Source: Zemynaea arenosa (lineage in GTDB: Bacteria; Pseudomonadota; Gammaproteobacteria; Burkholderiales; Burkholderiaceae_D). Taken from it: DNA of 64,000 nt. How positions within the stretch are numbered: position 1 is the stretch's first letter; the number at the start of each line of letters is the position of its first letter. Positions 1 through 8,075 of the stretch are shown piece by piece. The stretch lies in contig NZ_SPVF01000153.1 in the NCBI RefSeq assembly GCF_004614185.1, forward strand, positions 1 to 64,000, given 5' to 3'. A program made the translations under genes and the position numbers. The notes below the pieces were generated by a model. That model was not told the DNA's origin. It did not search any database and worked only from the letters and a program-made list of their open reading frames with translations.

Positions 1-64
1 CCACTTTGGCACTTCGATGCCGTAAATCTAGGGTGGGGGCGTCCATCCCATTGGTTGAGGGGGA

Positions 65-853
65 TTAAGGGAGGCGGGGGAGTGCGGCGTGGGCGTTTCG
101 TGTCGTCGCACTGGCGACGGCGGCGGGGGTGAGGCCGCGCAGGGTCGCGAGGATGGTGCCGATGGCGGGGAGCTGGGCGGGACTGTTGCGGGCGGGGTGC
201 AGCCACGAGGGGGAGATGTCGGGGGCGTCAGTTTCCAATACCAGGGCGTCGAGCGGGAGATCGGTGGCGAGGCGGCGGATCTGTAGCGCGCGGGTGAAAG
301 TCATGGCGCCGCCGAAGCCCAGTTTGAAGCCCAGGTCAATATACATGGCGGCTTGCTGGAAGCTGCCGTTGAAGGCGTGGGCGATGCCGCCGGCGGGTCG
401 GATCTGGCGTACGTGCTTGAGTACCACATCCTGCGACTTCCGCACGTGCATCAGCACCGGCAAGCCGAATTCGCGCGCAACCTTCAGCTGCTCGCGGAAG
501 AAGCGCTCCTGCTTTTCGCGCATCGCAGGCTCGCACAGCATCGGGATGAAGAAATCCAGGCCGATCTCGCCAATCCCGACGAAACGCGGGTCGTCCATCG
601 CCGCCTCCACCCGGGTTCGCAGCAGCGCGAGATCGGCGTCATCGGCCTGGGGGACGTAAATGGGATGGATGCCGAGCGTGTAGCACGCATTCGGCGCGCC
701 ATGGGCCAGCGTGCGGACGACATCGAAGTTGTGCCGGTCCACCGCAGGGATGACAATCATCGACACGCCCTCCCCGGCCGCCTCGCGCGCCACGTCCAGA
801 GACGCGCCGCCGAATTCGTGCGCATCCAGGTGGCAGTGCGTGTCGATCCACAT
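65..853 (-). CDS. TatD family metal-dependent hydrolase
   Basis: A 262-residue protein of the TatD/YcfH/YabD DNase family, which are cytosolic TIM-barrel metal hydrolases; several members are 3'-5' exonucleases. The metal ligands are visible: HxH near the N-terminus (THCHLD, H6 and H8), the GEIGLDF segment carrying the bridging Glu, and a C-terminal LETDAPD with the catalytic Asp. Length is normal for the family. It is the last gene of the lol operon, starting 6 nt after the lolD stop, so it is probably co-transcribed with lolC/E and lolD. Which TatD paralogue it is cannot be told from sequence alone. Confidence 0.9.
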   Translation of the reverse strand: MWIDTHCHLDAHEFGGASLDVAREAAGEGVSMIVIPAVDRHNFDVVRTLAHGAPNACYTLGIHPIYVPQADDADLALLRTRVEAAMDDPRFVGIGEIGLDFFIPMLCEPAMREKQERFFREQLKVAREFGLPVLMHVRKSQDVVLKHVRQIRPAGGIAHAFNGSFQQAAMYIDLGFKLGFGGAMTFTRALQIRRLATDLPLDALVLETDAPDISPSWLHPARNSPAQLPAIGTILATLRGLTPAAVASATTRNAHAALPRLP

Positions 854-859
854 CCGGCG

Positions 860-1549
860 CTACGCGAGCGGCGCTTCGGTGCGCAGCCCGCTCTCGCTCA
901 TGTGCAGCACGCGGTCGCAGCGCCGCGCGAGATCCTGGTCGTGCGTGACGATGACAAAGGACGTGCCCAGCGTCTGCGCCAGCTCCAGCATCAAGTCGAA
1001 TACCTGCATGGCCGTGCTGTGATCGAGGTTACCAGTCGGTTCGTCGGCCAGTACGCAGGCCGGCTGTGTGACCAGTGCGCGCGCCAGCGCCACCCGTTGC
1101 CGTTCGCCGCCGGACAGCTCACCCGGAACGTGCGTGACACGCTTGCCGAGACCCACGCGTTCCAGCATGGCCTGCGCGCGCTGCTCGGCAACCTCGCGCT
1201 TTTCGCGCCGGATCAGCAGCGGCATCGCGACATTCTCCAGCGCGGAAAACTCGGGCAGCAGATGGTGGAACTGGTACACGAAGCCCAGCGACTGGTTCCG
1301 CAGATCCCCGCGCGCGGATTCGGACAGGCTCGCAAAGTCGCGCCCCAGCAGCGTCACCGATCCCGTGGTCGGCGTATCCAGCCCGCCCAGCAGATGCAGC
1401 AGCGTCGATTTGCCCGAGCCGGACGAACCGAGGATCGCGACCCGCTCGCCGCGCGCCACCGCAAAGTCGATGTTCTTCAGGACCTCGACCGCGTACTGCC
1501 CCTGTTTGAAGGTCTTGCCGAGACCCCGGCATGCCAGCACGTCACTCAT
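860..1549 (-). CDS. lolD: Lipoprotein-releasing system ATP-binding protein LolD
   Basis: This 229-residue ABC ATPase powers release of outer-membrane lipoproteins from the inner membrane to LolA. Walker A (GSSGSGKST), the signature motif ([15 protein letters not shown]) and Walker B ([13 protein letters not shown]) are intact. The protein has the compact MacB/LolD-type layout. It overlaps the upstream permease by 8 nt, which implies translational coupling, and the two permeases directly upstream identify it as LolD rather than MacB or FtsE. Confidence 0.95.
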   Translation of the reverse strand: MSDVLACRGLGKTFKQGQYAVEVLKNIDFAVARGERVAILGSSGSGKSTLLHLLGGLDTPTTGSVTLLGRDFASLSESARGDLRNQSLGFVYQFHHLLPEFSALENVAMPLLIRREKREVAEQRAQAMLERVGLGKRVTHVPGELSGGERQRVALARALVTQPACVLADEPTGNLDHSTAMQVFDLMLELAQTLGTSFVIVTHDQDLARRCDRVLHMSESGLRTEAPLA

Positions 1550-2795
1550 AGCGCAGCGCCTCCGCAGGTTTCACGCGCGACGCCGTCCAGCTGGGGTACA
1601 GCGTGGCGCCGAAGGCCAGCAGCACGGTCATCACGCCGATGACCGAAACGTCCGGCCAGCGCAGCTCGGACGGAATGGCGGTGTTGAGGTAAATATCCTT
1701 GGCCAAGAACTGCACTCCCAAAAGATGCTCAATGAATGGAACAATCACGTCGATGTTCAGCGCGACCAGCACCCCGCCCACCAAACCAATGAGGGTGCCG
1801 GAAACGCCAATCAGCGCCCCCTGCACCATGAAGATCTTCATGATCGAGCGCGGCGACGACCCCAGCGTGCGCAGGATGGCGATGTCCGCCTGCTTGTCCG
1901 TCACCGTCATCACAAGGCTGGACACCAGATTGAATGCGGCCACCGTGACAATCAGCGCGAGCACGATGAACATCATTTTCTTTTCGATCTGCGTGGCGGC
2001 GAACCAGTTGGCGTTCAGCTTGGGCCAGTCCCGCACCTCGACCTCGGGGCCGAACTGCTTGCGCAGCTCCGCAGCCACTTCCGGCGCGCGATGCATGTCC
2101 GCGATCCGCAGCCGTAATCCAGACGGCCCATCGAGCCGCTGCAGCCGCTGCGCATCCTCCAGCCGCACGAACGCGAACGCCGCGTCGAACTGCGGATGGC
2201 CAGACTCCAGGATGCCGACCACGCGGAAAGTCCGCACCCGCGGCAGAATCCCCGCCGGCGTCACCTGTCCCTGCGCCAGCGCCATGGTCACCTTGTCCCC
2301 CAGGTCCACGCCGAGCGACTGCGCCAGCGCGTACCCGAGCACGATGTTGAACTGGCCCGGCTCCAGCGCCGCCATGCTGCCGCGCTTGACCTGGCGCGCC
2401 ACGTCGGACACCTTGCCCTCTTCCGATGGCAGGATGCCGCGCACCACCGTCGGCCGCATCGCCTTGCCGCGCATGAGCATCGCTTCGGTCTGCACGTACG
2501 GCGCGGCCCCGCGCACCTCCGGGTTCTTCATGGCGATCGAAGCCGCACGCTGCCAGTCCGGCATGGAACCGGAGGTCTCGAACACCTCGATATGCGCGAG
2601 CACCGACAGCATCCGGTCCATCACATCCTTCTGGAACCCGTTCATGATGGACAGTACTACGATCACCGCGCCCACGCCGAGCGCGATCCCCGCCAGCGAA
2701 ATCGCGGAAATGAAGGACACGAACCCGCTGCGCCCCGCGCGCTTGCCCGAGCGCGTGTAGCGCAGGCCCACCATCCACTCGTAGGGCTTACTCAT
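1542..2795 (-). CDS. Lipoprotein-releasing ABC transporter permease, LolC/LolE family (second copy)
   Basis: A 417-residue inner-membrane permease with the four-helix LolC/E plan: one TM near residues 25-50 ([16 protein letters not shown]), a large periplasmic domain, and three C-terminal TMs (about 270-400). It ends in the family hallmark [18 protein letters not shown]. It overlaps the upstream permease by 8 nt and lolD by 8 nt. It is strikingly similar to the adjacent 421-residue permease, for example SxMNGFQK and LAHxEV in both, so the pair looks like a tandem duplication that now serves as the LolC and LolE halves. Which half is which was not resolved. Confidence 0.9.
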   Translation of the reverse strand: MSKPYEWMVGLRYTRSGKRAGRSGFVSFISAISLAGIALGVGAVIVVLSIMNGFQKDVMDRMLSVLAHIEVFETSGSMPDWQRAASIAMKNPEVRGAAPYVQTEAMLMRGKAMRPTVVRGILPSEEGKVSDVARQVKRGSMAALEPGQFNIVLGYALAQSLGVDLGDKVTMALAQGQVTPAGILPRVRTFRVVGILESGHPQFDAAFAFVRLEDAQRLQRLDGPSGLRLRIADMHRAPEVAAELRKQFGPEVEVRDWPKLNANWFAATQIEKKMMFIVLALIVTVAAFNLVSSLVMTVTDKQADIAILRTLGSSPRSIMKIFMVQGALIGVSGTLIGLVGGVLVALNIDVIVPFIEHLLGVQFLAKDIYLNTAIPSELRWPDVSVIGVMTVLLAFGATLYPSWTASRVKPAEALRYE

Positions 2796-4053
2796 AGCGC
2801 AGCCCTTCCGCCGGATTCACGCGTGCCGCCGACCACGACGGGTAAAGCGTCGACAGGAACGCCAGCGCGATCGACACGCCCGCAATCGCCGCCACATCGC
2901 CCCAATGCACGTCCGACGGCACGGTGCTGATGAAATAGATCTCCGGATTCAGGATGTGCATCCCCAGCGCCGACTCGATGGCAGGCACGATGGTGCCAAT
3001 ATTCAGCGCAAACAAGACACCCAGCAGCACACCCGTCCCCGCGCCCATCAAACCAGTCAAAGTCCCCTGCACCACGAAGATCTTCATGATCGACCGCGGC
3101 GATGCGCCGATGGTGCGCAGGATCGCGATATCGGCCTTCTTGTCGGTCACCGTCATAACCAGTGTGGACACCAGGTTGAACGCCGCCACCGCCATGATCA
3201 GCGCCAGGATGATAAACATCATGCGCTTCTGCGACGCCACCGCCGCAAACCAGGTGGCGTTCAGCAGCGTCCATGGCACCAGCCGCACGTCCCCGGTCAT
3301 GTTCTGCGCCAGCGCGCGCGCCACCGGCACCGCGCGGAACGGGTCGGCCAGCCGCAGGCGGATGCCGGAGGGCGCGGACAAGCCGGCCAGCGCCTCGCCA
3401 TCGTCCAGCGCCACAAAGGCCAGCGTCGAATCGTATTCATAGTGGCCGGCGTCGAAGATGCCCGCGACGGTGAACGGCTGCACGCGCGGCATCGAGCCCT
3501 CGCCAAGCGCGTCGCCCTGCGCGATCGCCACGCCGACCGTATCGCCCAGCGACACATCCAGGGACTTGGCCAGCTCGCGCCCCAGCACGATCTGGTGGGC
3601 GCCGGTCCGCAAGGCATCCAGGCTGCCCGACTTGACCCGCGCCGCGAGTTCCGACACCCCCCGCTCCGCCGCCGGCAGGATGCCGCGCACCAGCGCAGGC
3701 TTGAGCACATCTCCGCTGACCAGCATCCCTTCGGTCTCCATGAAGGGCGCAGCGGCCTTCACCTCGGGATGGCGCAGCACCTCGGCGCGCGCCTGCTCCC
3801 AGTACGGCATGGACCCGCGCGCATCCGTCACCTCCACGTGCGCGAGGATGGACAGCATGCGGCCCGCGACCTCCTTCTGGAACCCGTTCATCACCGACAG
3901 CACCACGATCAGGGCTGCCACGCCCAGGCCGATCCCGGCAATCGAGATAAACGAAATAAACGATATAAACCGCTGCCGCCGGCCACGCTTGCCGGCGCGC
4001 GTGTAGCGCCAGCCGACCAGCCATTCATAGGGCAGCTTGTGACTCAATCTCAT
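2788..4053 (-). CDS. Lipoprotein-releasing ABC transporter permease, LolC/LolE family (first copy)
   Basis: First gene of the operon: 421 residues with an N-terminal TM (FISFISFISIAGIGLGVAAL), a periplasmic MacB-like domain and three C-terminal TMs, ending [18 protein letters not shown]. With its tandem partner and LolD it should form the LolCDE extractor for outer-membrane lipoproteins. The start at 4053 puts the first TM at the usual distance from the N-terminus. The gene is divergent from the RpfE-like gene across about 220 bp. The hook that binds LolA in LolC was not assigned to either copy. Confidence 0.9.
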   Translation of the reverse strand: MRLSHKLPYEWLVGWRYTRAGKRGRRQRFISFISFISIAGIGLGVAALIVVLSVMNGFQKEVAGRMLSILAHVEVTDARGSMPYWEQARAEVLRHPEVKAAAPFMETEGMLVSGDVLKPALVRGILPAAERGVSELAARVKSGSLDALRTGAHQIVLGRELAKSLDVSLGDTVGVAIAQGDALGEGSMPRVQPFTVAGIFDAGHYEYDSTLAFVALDDGEALAGLSAPSGIRLRLADPFRAVPVARALAQNMTGDVRLVPWTLLNATWFAAVASQKRMMFIILALIMAVAAFNLVSTLVMTVTDKKADIAILRTIGASPRSIMKIFVVQGTLTGLMGAGTGVLLGVLFALNIGTIVPAIESALGMHILNPEIYFISTVPSDVHWGDVAAIAGVSIALAFLSTLYPSWSAARVNPAEGLRYE

Positions 4054-4240
4054 GGGCGAACCAACAGTCTCTCAACAGCGTTTGCAAGACGCGCAGTGTG
4101 CCACACAACCGCAATTCGTGACAGTCAGGCAACGAACCGGAACACGGTGGACTGAGCGCATATCCGCCCTGCAAAGCGGAGCCGGCCCCGCACCCAACAG
4201 CGCGGCGCACAACACCGGGCCACCGCCCGGCCGCCGGACC

Positions 4241-4276
4241 TTCCGGCCACCCGCGCGGATGCCCTACAATAGCGGG
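4241..4276 (+). promoter_or_regulatory. Candidate sigma-70 promoter giving a leaderless mRNA
   Basis: A -10 TACAAT lies at 4265-4270, with TTCCGG at 4241-4246 as a weak -35 (18-bp spacer). The expected transcription start, about 7 nt after the -10, falls on the ATG at 4277, and there is no Shine-Dalgarno between them. This is inference from motif spacing. Confidence 0.4.
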
Positions 4277-5296
4277 ATGTCTGCACTCACGCTCGTCCTG
4301 CCGTTCGCCCTTCCCCCAGCGGAGCTTGCGCCAGACTTGGGCAAGCACCTGCGCGCACCGGCGCTGGCGACGCTGCTGTCCAAATCGTCCACCAGCAGGC
4401 GGCACCCCAGGCATGAAGGCCTGCACGTGCTGCCGCACGAGCGCTGGCTGGCGGGGGCGCTCGCGGGTGCGGACGTCGATGCGCCTGCGTGGACTCCGCT
4501 GGTGATGCGCGGTCTCGGGATCGGCGCGGAGCTCGGCACCTGGTTCCTGGTCCACCCCGGCCACATCGAGATCGGCCGCAGCCACCTGCTGATGAACGAC
4601 CTGCGCCAGCTCGCCCTGATCGACCGCCACTCGCGCGCGTTGTTCGAGGCCGCGCTGCCATACGTGCGAGAACTGGGCCTGGACCTGCGCTACGGCGACG
4701 CGTCCACCTGGTTCCTGCGCGCCGACGAGTGGGCGGGCCTACGCACCTCTTCGCCCGACGCCGCCGCCGGCATCGACATCACCTTCTTCCTGCCGTCGGG
4801 CCCTGGCGCCGCGGCCTTCCGCAAGCTGCAGAACGAGCTGCAGATCCTGTGGCACGAACACCCGGTCAACCAGGAGCGCGAGGCGCACCGCCAGCCGCCG
4901 GTCAACGCCATCTGGACCTGGGCGGGCGGCTCCGGCAGCCCCACGCCAGCGGCGCGCCTGTTCACTGATGAAGCATCGGCCCACCTGGCCGCCTTGGCTC
5001 AGGCCACGGGCGGCGGCACGGCCAACCCTGGCCGGCTGCCCGGTGGCGATGCGATCCTGTACGCCGACCTGCTGTCCGCGCCCGCCATCGGGGCAGACTG
5101 GGGCGGCTGGATTGCGGCCTACGAGCAGATCGACCGTGACTGGGGCCTGCCGCTGCTGGCCGCCCTCCGCGACGGCCAATTGGCGCGGCTGGACATCGTA
5201 CGCACCGGCCGCGACACCCTGACCGAATCAAGCACCACCCGTCTCTCGCTGCGCAAATTCTGGCGCCGCGCGAGCCTCGACACGCTGTTGACATGA
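4277..5296 (+). CDS. RpfE-like / phosphoglycerate mutase-like protein upstream of recJ
   Basis: A 339-residue cytosolic protein. I read it as the family annotated as RpfE-type regulatory protein or phosphoglycerate mutase-like in Xanthomonas and beta-proteobacteria, which sits directly before recJ. Visible segments are LVLPFALPP at the start, GLHVLPHERWLAG, HIEIGRSHLLMNDLRQL and WxWAGGSG in the middle. The reading frame is open upstream to 4052, but the ATG at 4277 follows a -10 box and matches the family N-terminus. Its stop overlaps the recJ start by 4 nt (ATGA). The biochemical role is not established. Confidence 0.6.
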   Translation: MSALTLVLPFALPPAELAPDLGKHLRAPALATLLSKSSTSRRHPRHEGLHVLPHERWLAGALAGADVDAPAWTPLVMRGLGIGAELGTWFLVHPGHIEIGRSHLLMNDLRQLALIDRHSRALFEAALPYVRELGLDLRYGDASTWFLRADEWAGLRTSSPDAAAGIDITFFLPSGPGAAAFRKLQNELQILWHEHPVNQEREAHRQPPVNAIWTWAGGSGSPTPAARLFTDEASAHLAALAQATGGGTANPGRLPGGDAILYADLLSAPAIGADWGGWIAAYEQIDRDWGLPLLAALRDGQLARLDIVRTGRDTLTESSTTRLSLRKFWRRASLDTLLT

Positions 5297-6987
5297 CCCG
5301 CATCGCCACCCGCCCCTGCCCGTTCCGCGCTTCCGAGATGCTGCGCCAGAGCGGCATCCACCCCGTGCTCGCGCGCCTGTACGCCTCGCGCGGCCTGTCC
5401 GATACGCGCGAACTGGCCAGCGAACTGGCCGCCCTGATCCCGCCCCCGGGCCTGCACTGCATCGACAAGGCCGCCGAATTCCTGGCCGACGCCATCGCCG
5501 CCCGCAAGCGCATGGTCATCGTGGCGGACTACGACTGCGATGGCGCCACCGCCTGCGCCACCGCCCTGCGCGGCCTGCGCAGCATGGGCGCCATGGTTGA
5601 CTACATCGTGCCGAATCGCTTCGAGTACGGCTACGGCCTGACGCCGGAAATCGTGGCGCTGACCGCGCGCGAAAAGCAGCCGGACATCATCATCACGGTG
5701 GACAACGGCATCGCCAGCATCGAAGGCGTGGAAGAAGCCAAGCGCCGCAACATCGACGTGGTGATCACCGACCACCACCTGCCCGGCGAAACGCTGCCGG
5801 ACGCGCGGGTGATCGTCAACCCCAACCAGCCCGCCTGCGGCTTCCCGAGCAAGAACCTGGCGGGCGTCGGCGTGGTGTTCTACGTGCTGCTGGCCCTGCG
5901 CGCGGAACTGCGCCGCCGCGGTGTGTTCGACGCCCAGACCCAGCCCAAGCTGGACGCATTGCTCGATCTCGTGGCACTCGGCACCGTGGCGGACGTGGTC
6001 AAGCTGGACGCCAACAACCGCATCCTGGTCGCGCAAGGCATCAAGCGGATGCGCGCGGGCCGCATGCATGCCGGGGTGGCCGCCCTGTTCCGCGTGGCCG
6101 GGCGCCAGGCACGGACGGCATCCCCGTTCGACCTTGGATTTGCCGTCGGCCCGCGCCTGAACGCCGCTGGCCGGCTGGAGGACATGAGTCTCGGGATCGA
6201 ATGCCTGACCACCGACGACGAAGGCCGCGCCTGGGCCATCGCCCAGCAGCTCAACGACATCAACATCAAGCGCCGCGAGATCGAAGCCGAGATGCAGGAC
6301 GCGGCGCTGCTGCACCTGGATGCCTACGAACCGGCCACCCGCAGCACCATCACCGTGTTCGACGATGCCTGGCACCAGGGTGTGATCGGCATCGTGGCCT
6401 CACGTTTGAAGGAGAAGTTCTTCCGCCCGACCATCACCTTTGCACCGGGCGGCGACGGCGTGATCAAGGGCTCCGGCCGGTCCATCCCCGGCTTCCACCT
6501 GCGCGATGCGCTGGACCTGGTGTCCAAGCGCGCCCCCGGCCTGATCGACCGCTTCGGCGGCCACGCCATGGCGGCGGGCCTGACGCTCAAGGCCCACGCC
6601 TTCGACCAGTTCGCGCAGGCCTTCGAGGAAGTGGGCCGTACCCTGCTCACGGAACAGCAGCTGGAGCGCGTCATCGAAACCGACGGCCCGCTGGAAGACC
6701 ACTACTACACCACCCAGTTCATCGAGCAGCTGGACAGCCACGTGTGGGGCCAGGGCTTTCCCCCACCGGTGTTCTGCGACGAGTTCCGGGTGGTCAGCCA
6801 GCGTATCCTGAAGGAGAAGCACCTCAAGCTCCAGCTGGAGCGCAACGGCGCGCGCTACGATGCGATCTGGTTCGGGAACACGGCGTCAATCGGCGACCGG
6901 GCCCGCGTCGCCTTCCGGCTCGATGCCAACGAATACAACGGCGTCACCCGCGTGCAGCTGCTCGTCGAGCACGCGGAGCCGTGCTAG
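5293..6987 (+). CDS. recJ: Single-stranded-DNA-specific exonuclease RecJ
   Basis: A 564-residue 5'-3' single-strand exonuclease of RecF-pathway recombination and mismatch repair, normal in length. The DHH-family motifs are clear: VADYDCDGATA (about residue 77), DNGIAS, the TDHHLPG that gives the family its name (about 157), and the DHHA1 region with GxSGRSIPGFHLRDAL and GGHAMAAGLTL near residues 390-435. It is translationally coupled to the RpfE-like gene by a 4-nt overlap and convergent with the next gene (1-nt gap). Confidence 0.96.
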   Translation: MTRIATRPCPFRASEMLRQSGIHPVLARLYASRGLSDTRELASELAALIPPPGLHCIDKAAEFLADAIAARKRMVIVADYDCDGATACATALRGLRSMGAMVDYIVPNRFEYGYGLTPEIVALTAREKQPDIIITVDNGIASIEGVEEAKRRNIDVVITDHHLPGETLPDARVIVNPNQPACGFPSKNLAGVGVVFYVLLALRAELRRRGVFDAQTQPKLDALLDLVALGTVADVVKLDANNRILVAQGIKRMRAGRMHAGVAALFRVAGRQARTASPFDLGFAVGPRLNAAGRLEDMSLGIECLTTDDEGRAWAIAQQLNDINIKRREIEAEMQDAALLHLDAYEPATRSTITVFDDAWHQGVIGIVASRLKEKFFRPTITFAPGGDGVIKGSGRSIPGFHLRDALDLVSKRAPGLIDRFGGHAMAAGLTLKAHAFDQFAQAFEEVGRTLLTEQQLERVIETDGPLEDHYYTTQFIEQLDSHVWGQGFPPPVFCDEFRVVSQRILKEKHLKLQLERNGARYDAIWFGNTASIGDRARVAFRLDANEYNGVTRVQLLVEHAEPC

Positions 6988-6988
6988 G

Positions 6989-7465
6989 TCATTTCTTCTG
7001 CTGCTCGCAGGCGCAGATCGACGAACCCTCATCAAACACGATCTTCCACTTGCCCGAGGGCTCGCGGCGCCAGATCGAATTGAAGCGCGAGATCAGCTTT
7101 CCATCGGGGCTGTAGACCGGGCCCGAGGACTTGGCCAGGGTGCCCGAGGGCAGGACGATCACGCTGTCCGGCTCCCACGAGAACGGCGCGGCGGGCTCCT
7201 TGTAGAAGTTCTTCCACTGCGTGGCCACGGCGTCCTTGCCGACCTGTTGGCGCCGCACGCCGCCGAACACCGTGTCGTCCGCGAGGAAGTCGACAAAGGC
7301 CGCAAAGTCGCGCGCCTTCATGGTCGCGGCAAAGGCTTTTTCCACCTCCGTCACCTCCTTCACCAGCTCCGCGTTCGACTTCGCCGGCGCCGCGTCGGCC
7401 GCCCATGCCATGCCCATCATGCCGCTCAGCGCCACGCCGGCGCACCATGCTGCCACTCGCTTCAT
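6989..7465 (-). CDS. Exported DUF4440/SnoaL-like protein
   Basis: A 158-residue protein with a Sec signal peptide (cleavage after AWAADA, about residue 23) and a cone-shaped NTF2-like domain of the DUF4440 type (AFAATMKARDFAAFVDFLADD, then a Trp-rich end with GKWKIVFDEG). It ends in a short Cys-containing tail (SSICACEQQKK). The frame is open much further upstream, but the ATG at 7465 is preceded by GGGAG at good spacing and begins the signal peptide. The ligand or reaction is unknown. It is divergent from the Xre antitoxin promoter. Confidence 0.75.
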   Translation of the reverse strand: MKRVAAWCAGVALSGMMGMAWAADAAPAKSNAELVKEVTEVEKAFAATMKARDFAAFVDFLADDTVFGGVRRQQVGKDAVATQWKNFYKEPAAPFSWEPDSVIVLPSGTLAKSSGPVYSPDGKLISRFNSIWRREPSGKWKIVFDEGSSICACEQQKK

Positions 7466-7545
7466 CTGCCGCTCCCAATGAGGAAAATGGTCATTTTGCC
7501 ATGCTGACACAGCCGAAGCCATCGAAACCCGATACATACGTCCGC

Positions 7546-7590
7546 TTGCACCCAAACCGGATTCGGAGTATAAATGACTCCATAACCGGA
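7546..7590 (+). promoter_or_regulatory. Promoter with overlapping palindromic operator for the xre-res operon
   Basis: A -35 TTGCAC (7546-7551) and -10 TATAAA (7569-7574) are separated by 17 bp. Straddling the -10 is an inverted repeat GGAGT/ACTCC (7565-7569 and 7577-7581), itself bracketed by direct repeats ACCGGA (7556-7561 and 7585-7590). This is the expected place for autorepression by the antitoxin encoded at 7598. Confidence 0.6.
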
Positions 7591-7597
7591 GCCTGCC

Positions 7598-8038
7598 ATG
7601 AGCAACCTTGCGTACGCCTACCCCAAGAGCCGTTTCGAGCCCGATGTCCTCATTGACCTGAACGCGCGCGAAGAGCGCGAGCGCCTCTCGCAGTCGGCCC
7701 TCAAGGGCTTCTTCAAGCTCGCCGCCGCCTGGAAGCTGCGCGACGAAGACGCCCGCGAACTGCTTGGCGGCCTCTCCTCCAGCTCCTTCTATGAATGGAA
7801 GAAGAACCCCGCCCGGGTGCTGGAAGTGGACCGCATCACCCGCATCTCCTACCTCATCGGCATCTACAAGGCCCTGCACATCCTCTACGGCGACAAGCTG
7901 GCGGATGAATGGGTCAGCCTCCCCAACACCAATCCCATCTTCGGCGGCCGCACACCGCTGGCCACCATGGCCGCGGGCGGCCTGCTGGCCATGCAGACTG
8001 TCCGCAAGCTGCTCGACGCGCGCCGCGGGGGGCTGTAA
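7598..8038 (+). CDS. Xre/MbcA/ParS-type antitoxin
   Basis: A 146-residue antitoxin of the Xre-RES (MbcA/ParS) class. The N-terminal half is a helical Xre-like DNA-binding region (about residues 25-70, LSQSALKGFFKLAAAW then LLGGLSSSSFYEWKK). The C-terminal half is the DUF2384 toxin-binding domain, with the diagnostic NPIFGGRTPLATM and a C-terminal LLDARRGGL that in the family reaches into the toxin active site. Such genes normally sit directly before a RES toxin. Here the RES gene starts 2.1 kb downstream, after two AT-rich genes. GC is that of the host (39/60 in 7801-7860). Confidence 0.9.
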   Translation: MSNLAYAYPKSRFEPDVLIDLNAREERERLSQSALKGFFKLAAAWKLRDEDARELLGGLSSSSFYEWKKNPARVLEVDRITRISYLIGIYKALHILYGDKLADEWVSLPNTNPIFGGRTPLATMAAGGLLAMQTVRKLLDARRGGL

Positions 8039-8075
8039 TCAACCTCAACAGCATCGGGTTTTCTGAAAGAGCATA

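Noticed and set aside
1-64. Partial gene at the left edge
   Set aside because: The 64 bases show no family sequence or convincing stop/start; only the tail after tatD.
4052-4276. N-terminal extension of the RpfE-like protein
   Set aside because: The extra 75 codons run through the divergent promoter region and have no family resemblance; the -10 box lies just before the ATG at 4277.
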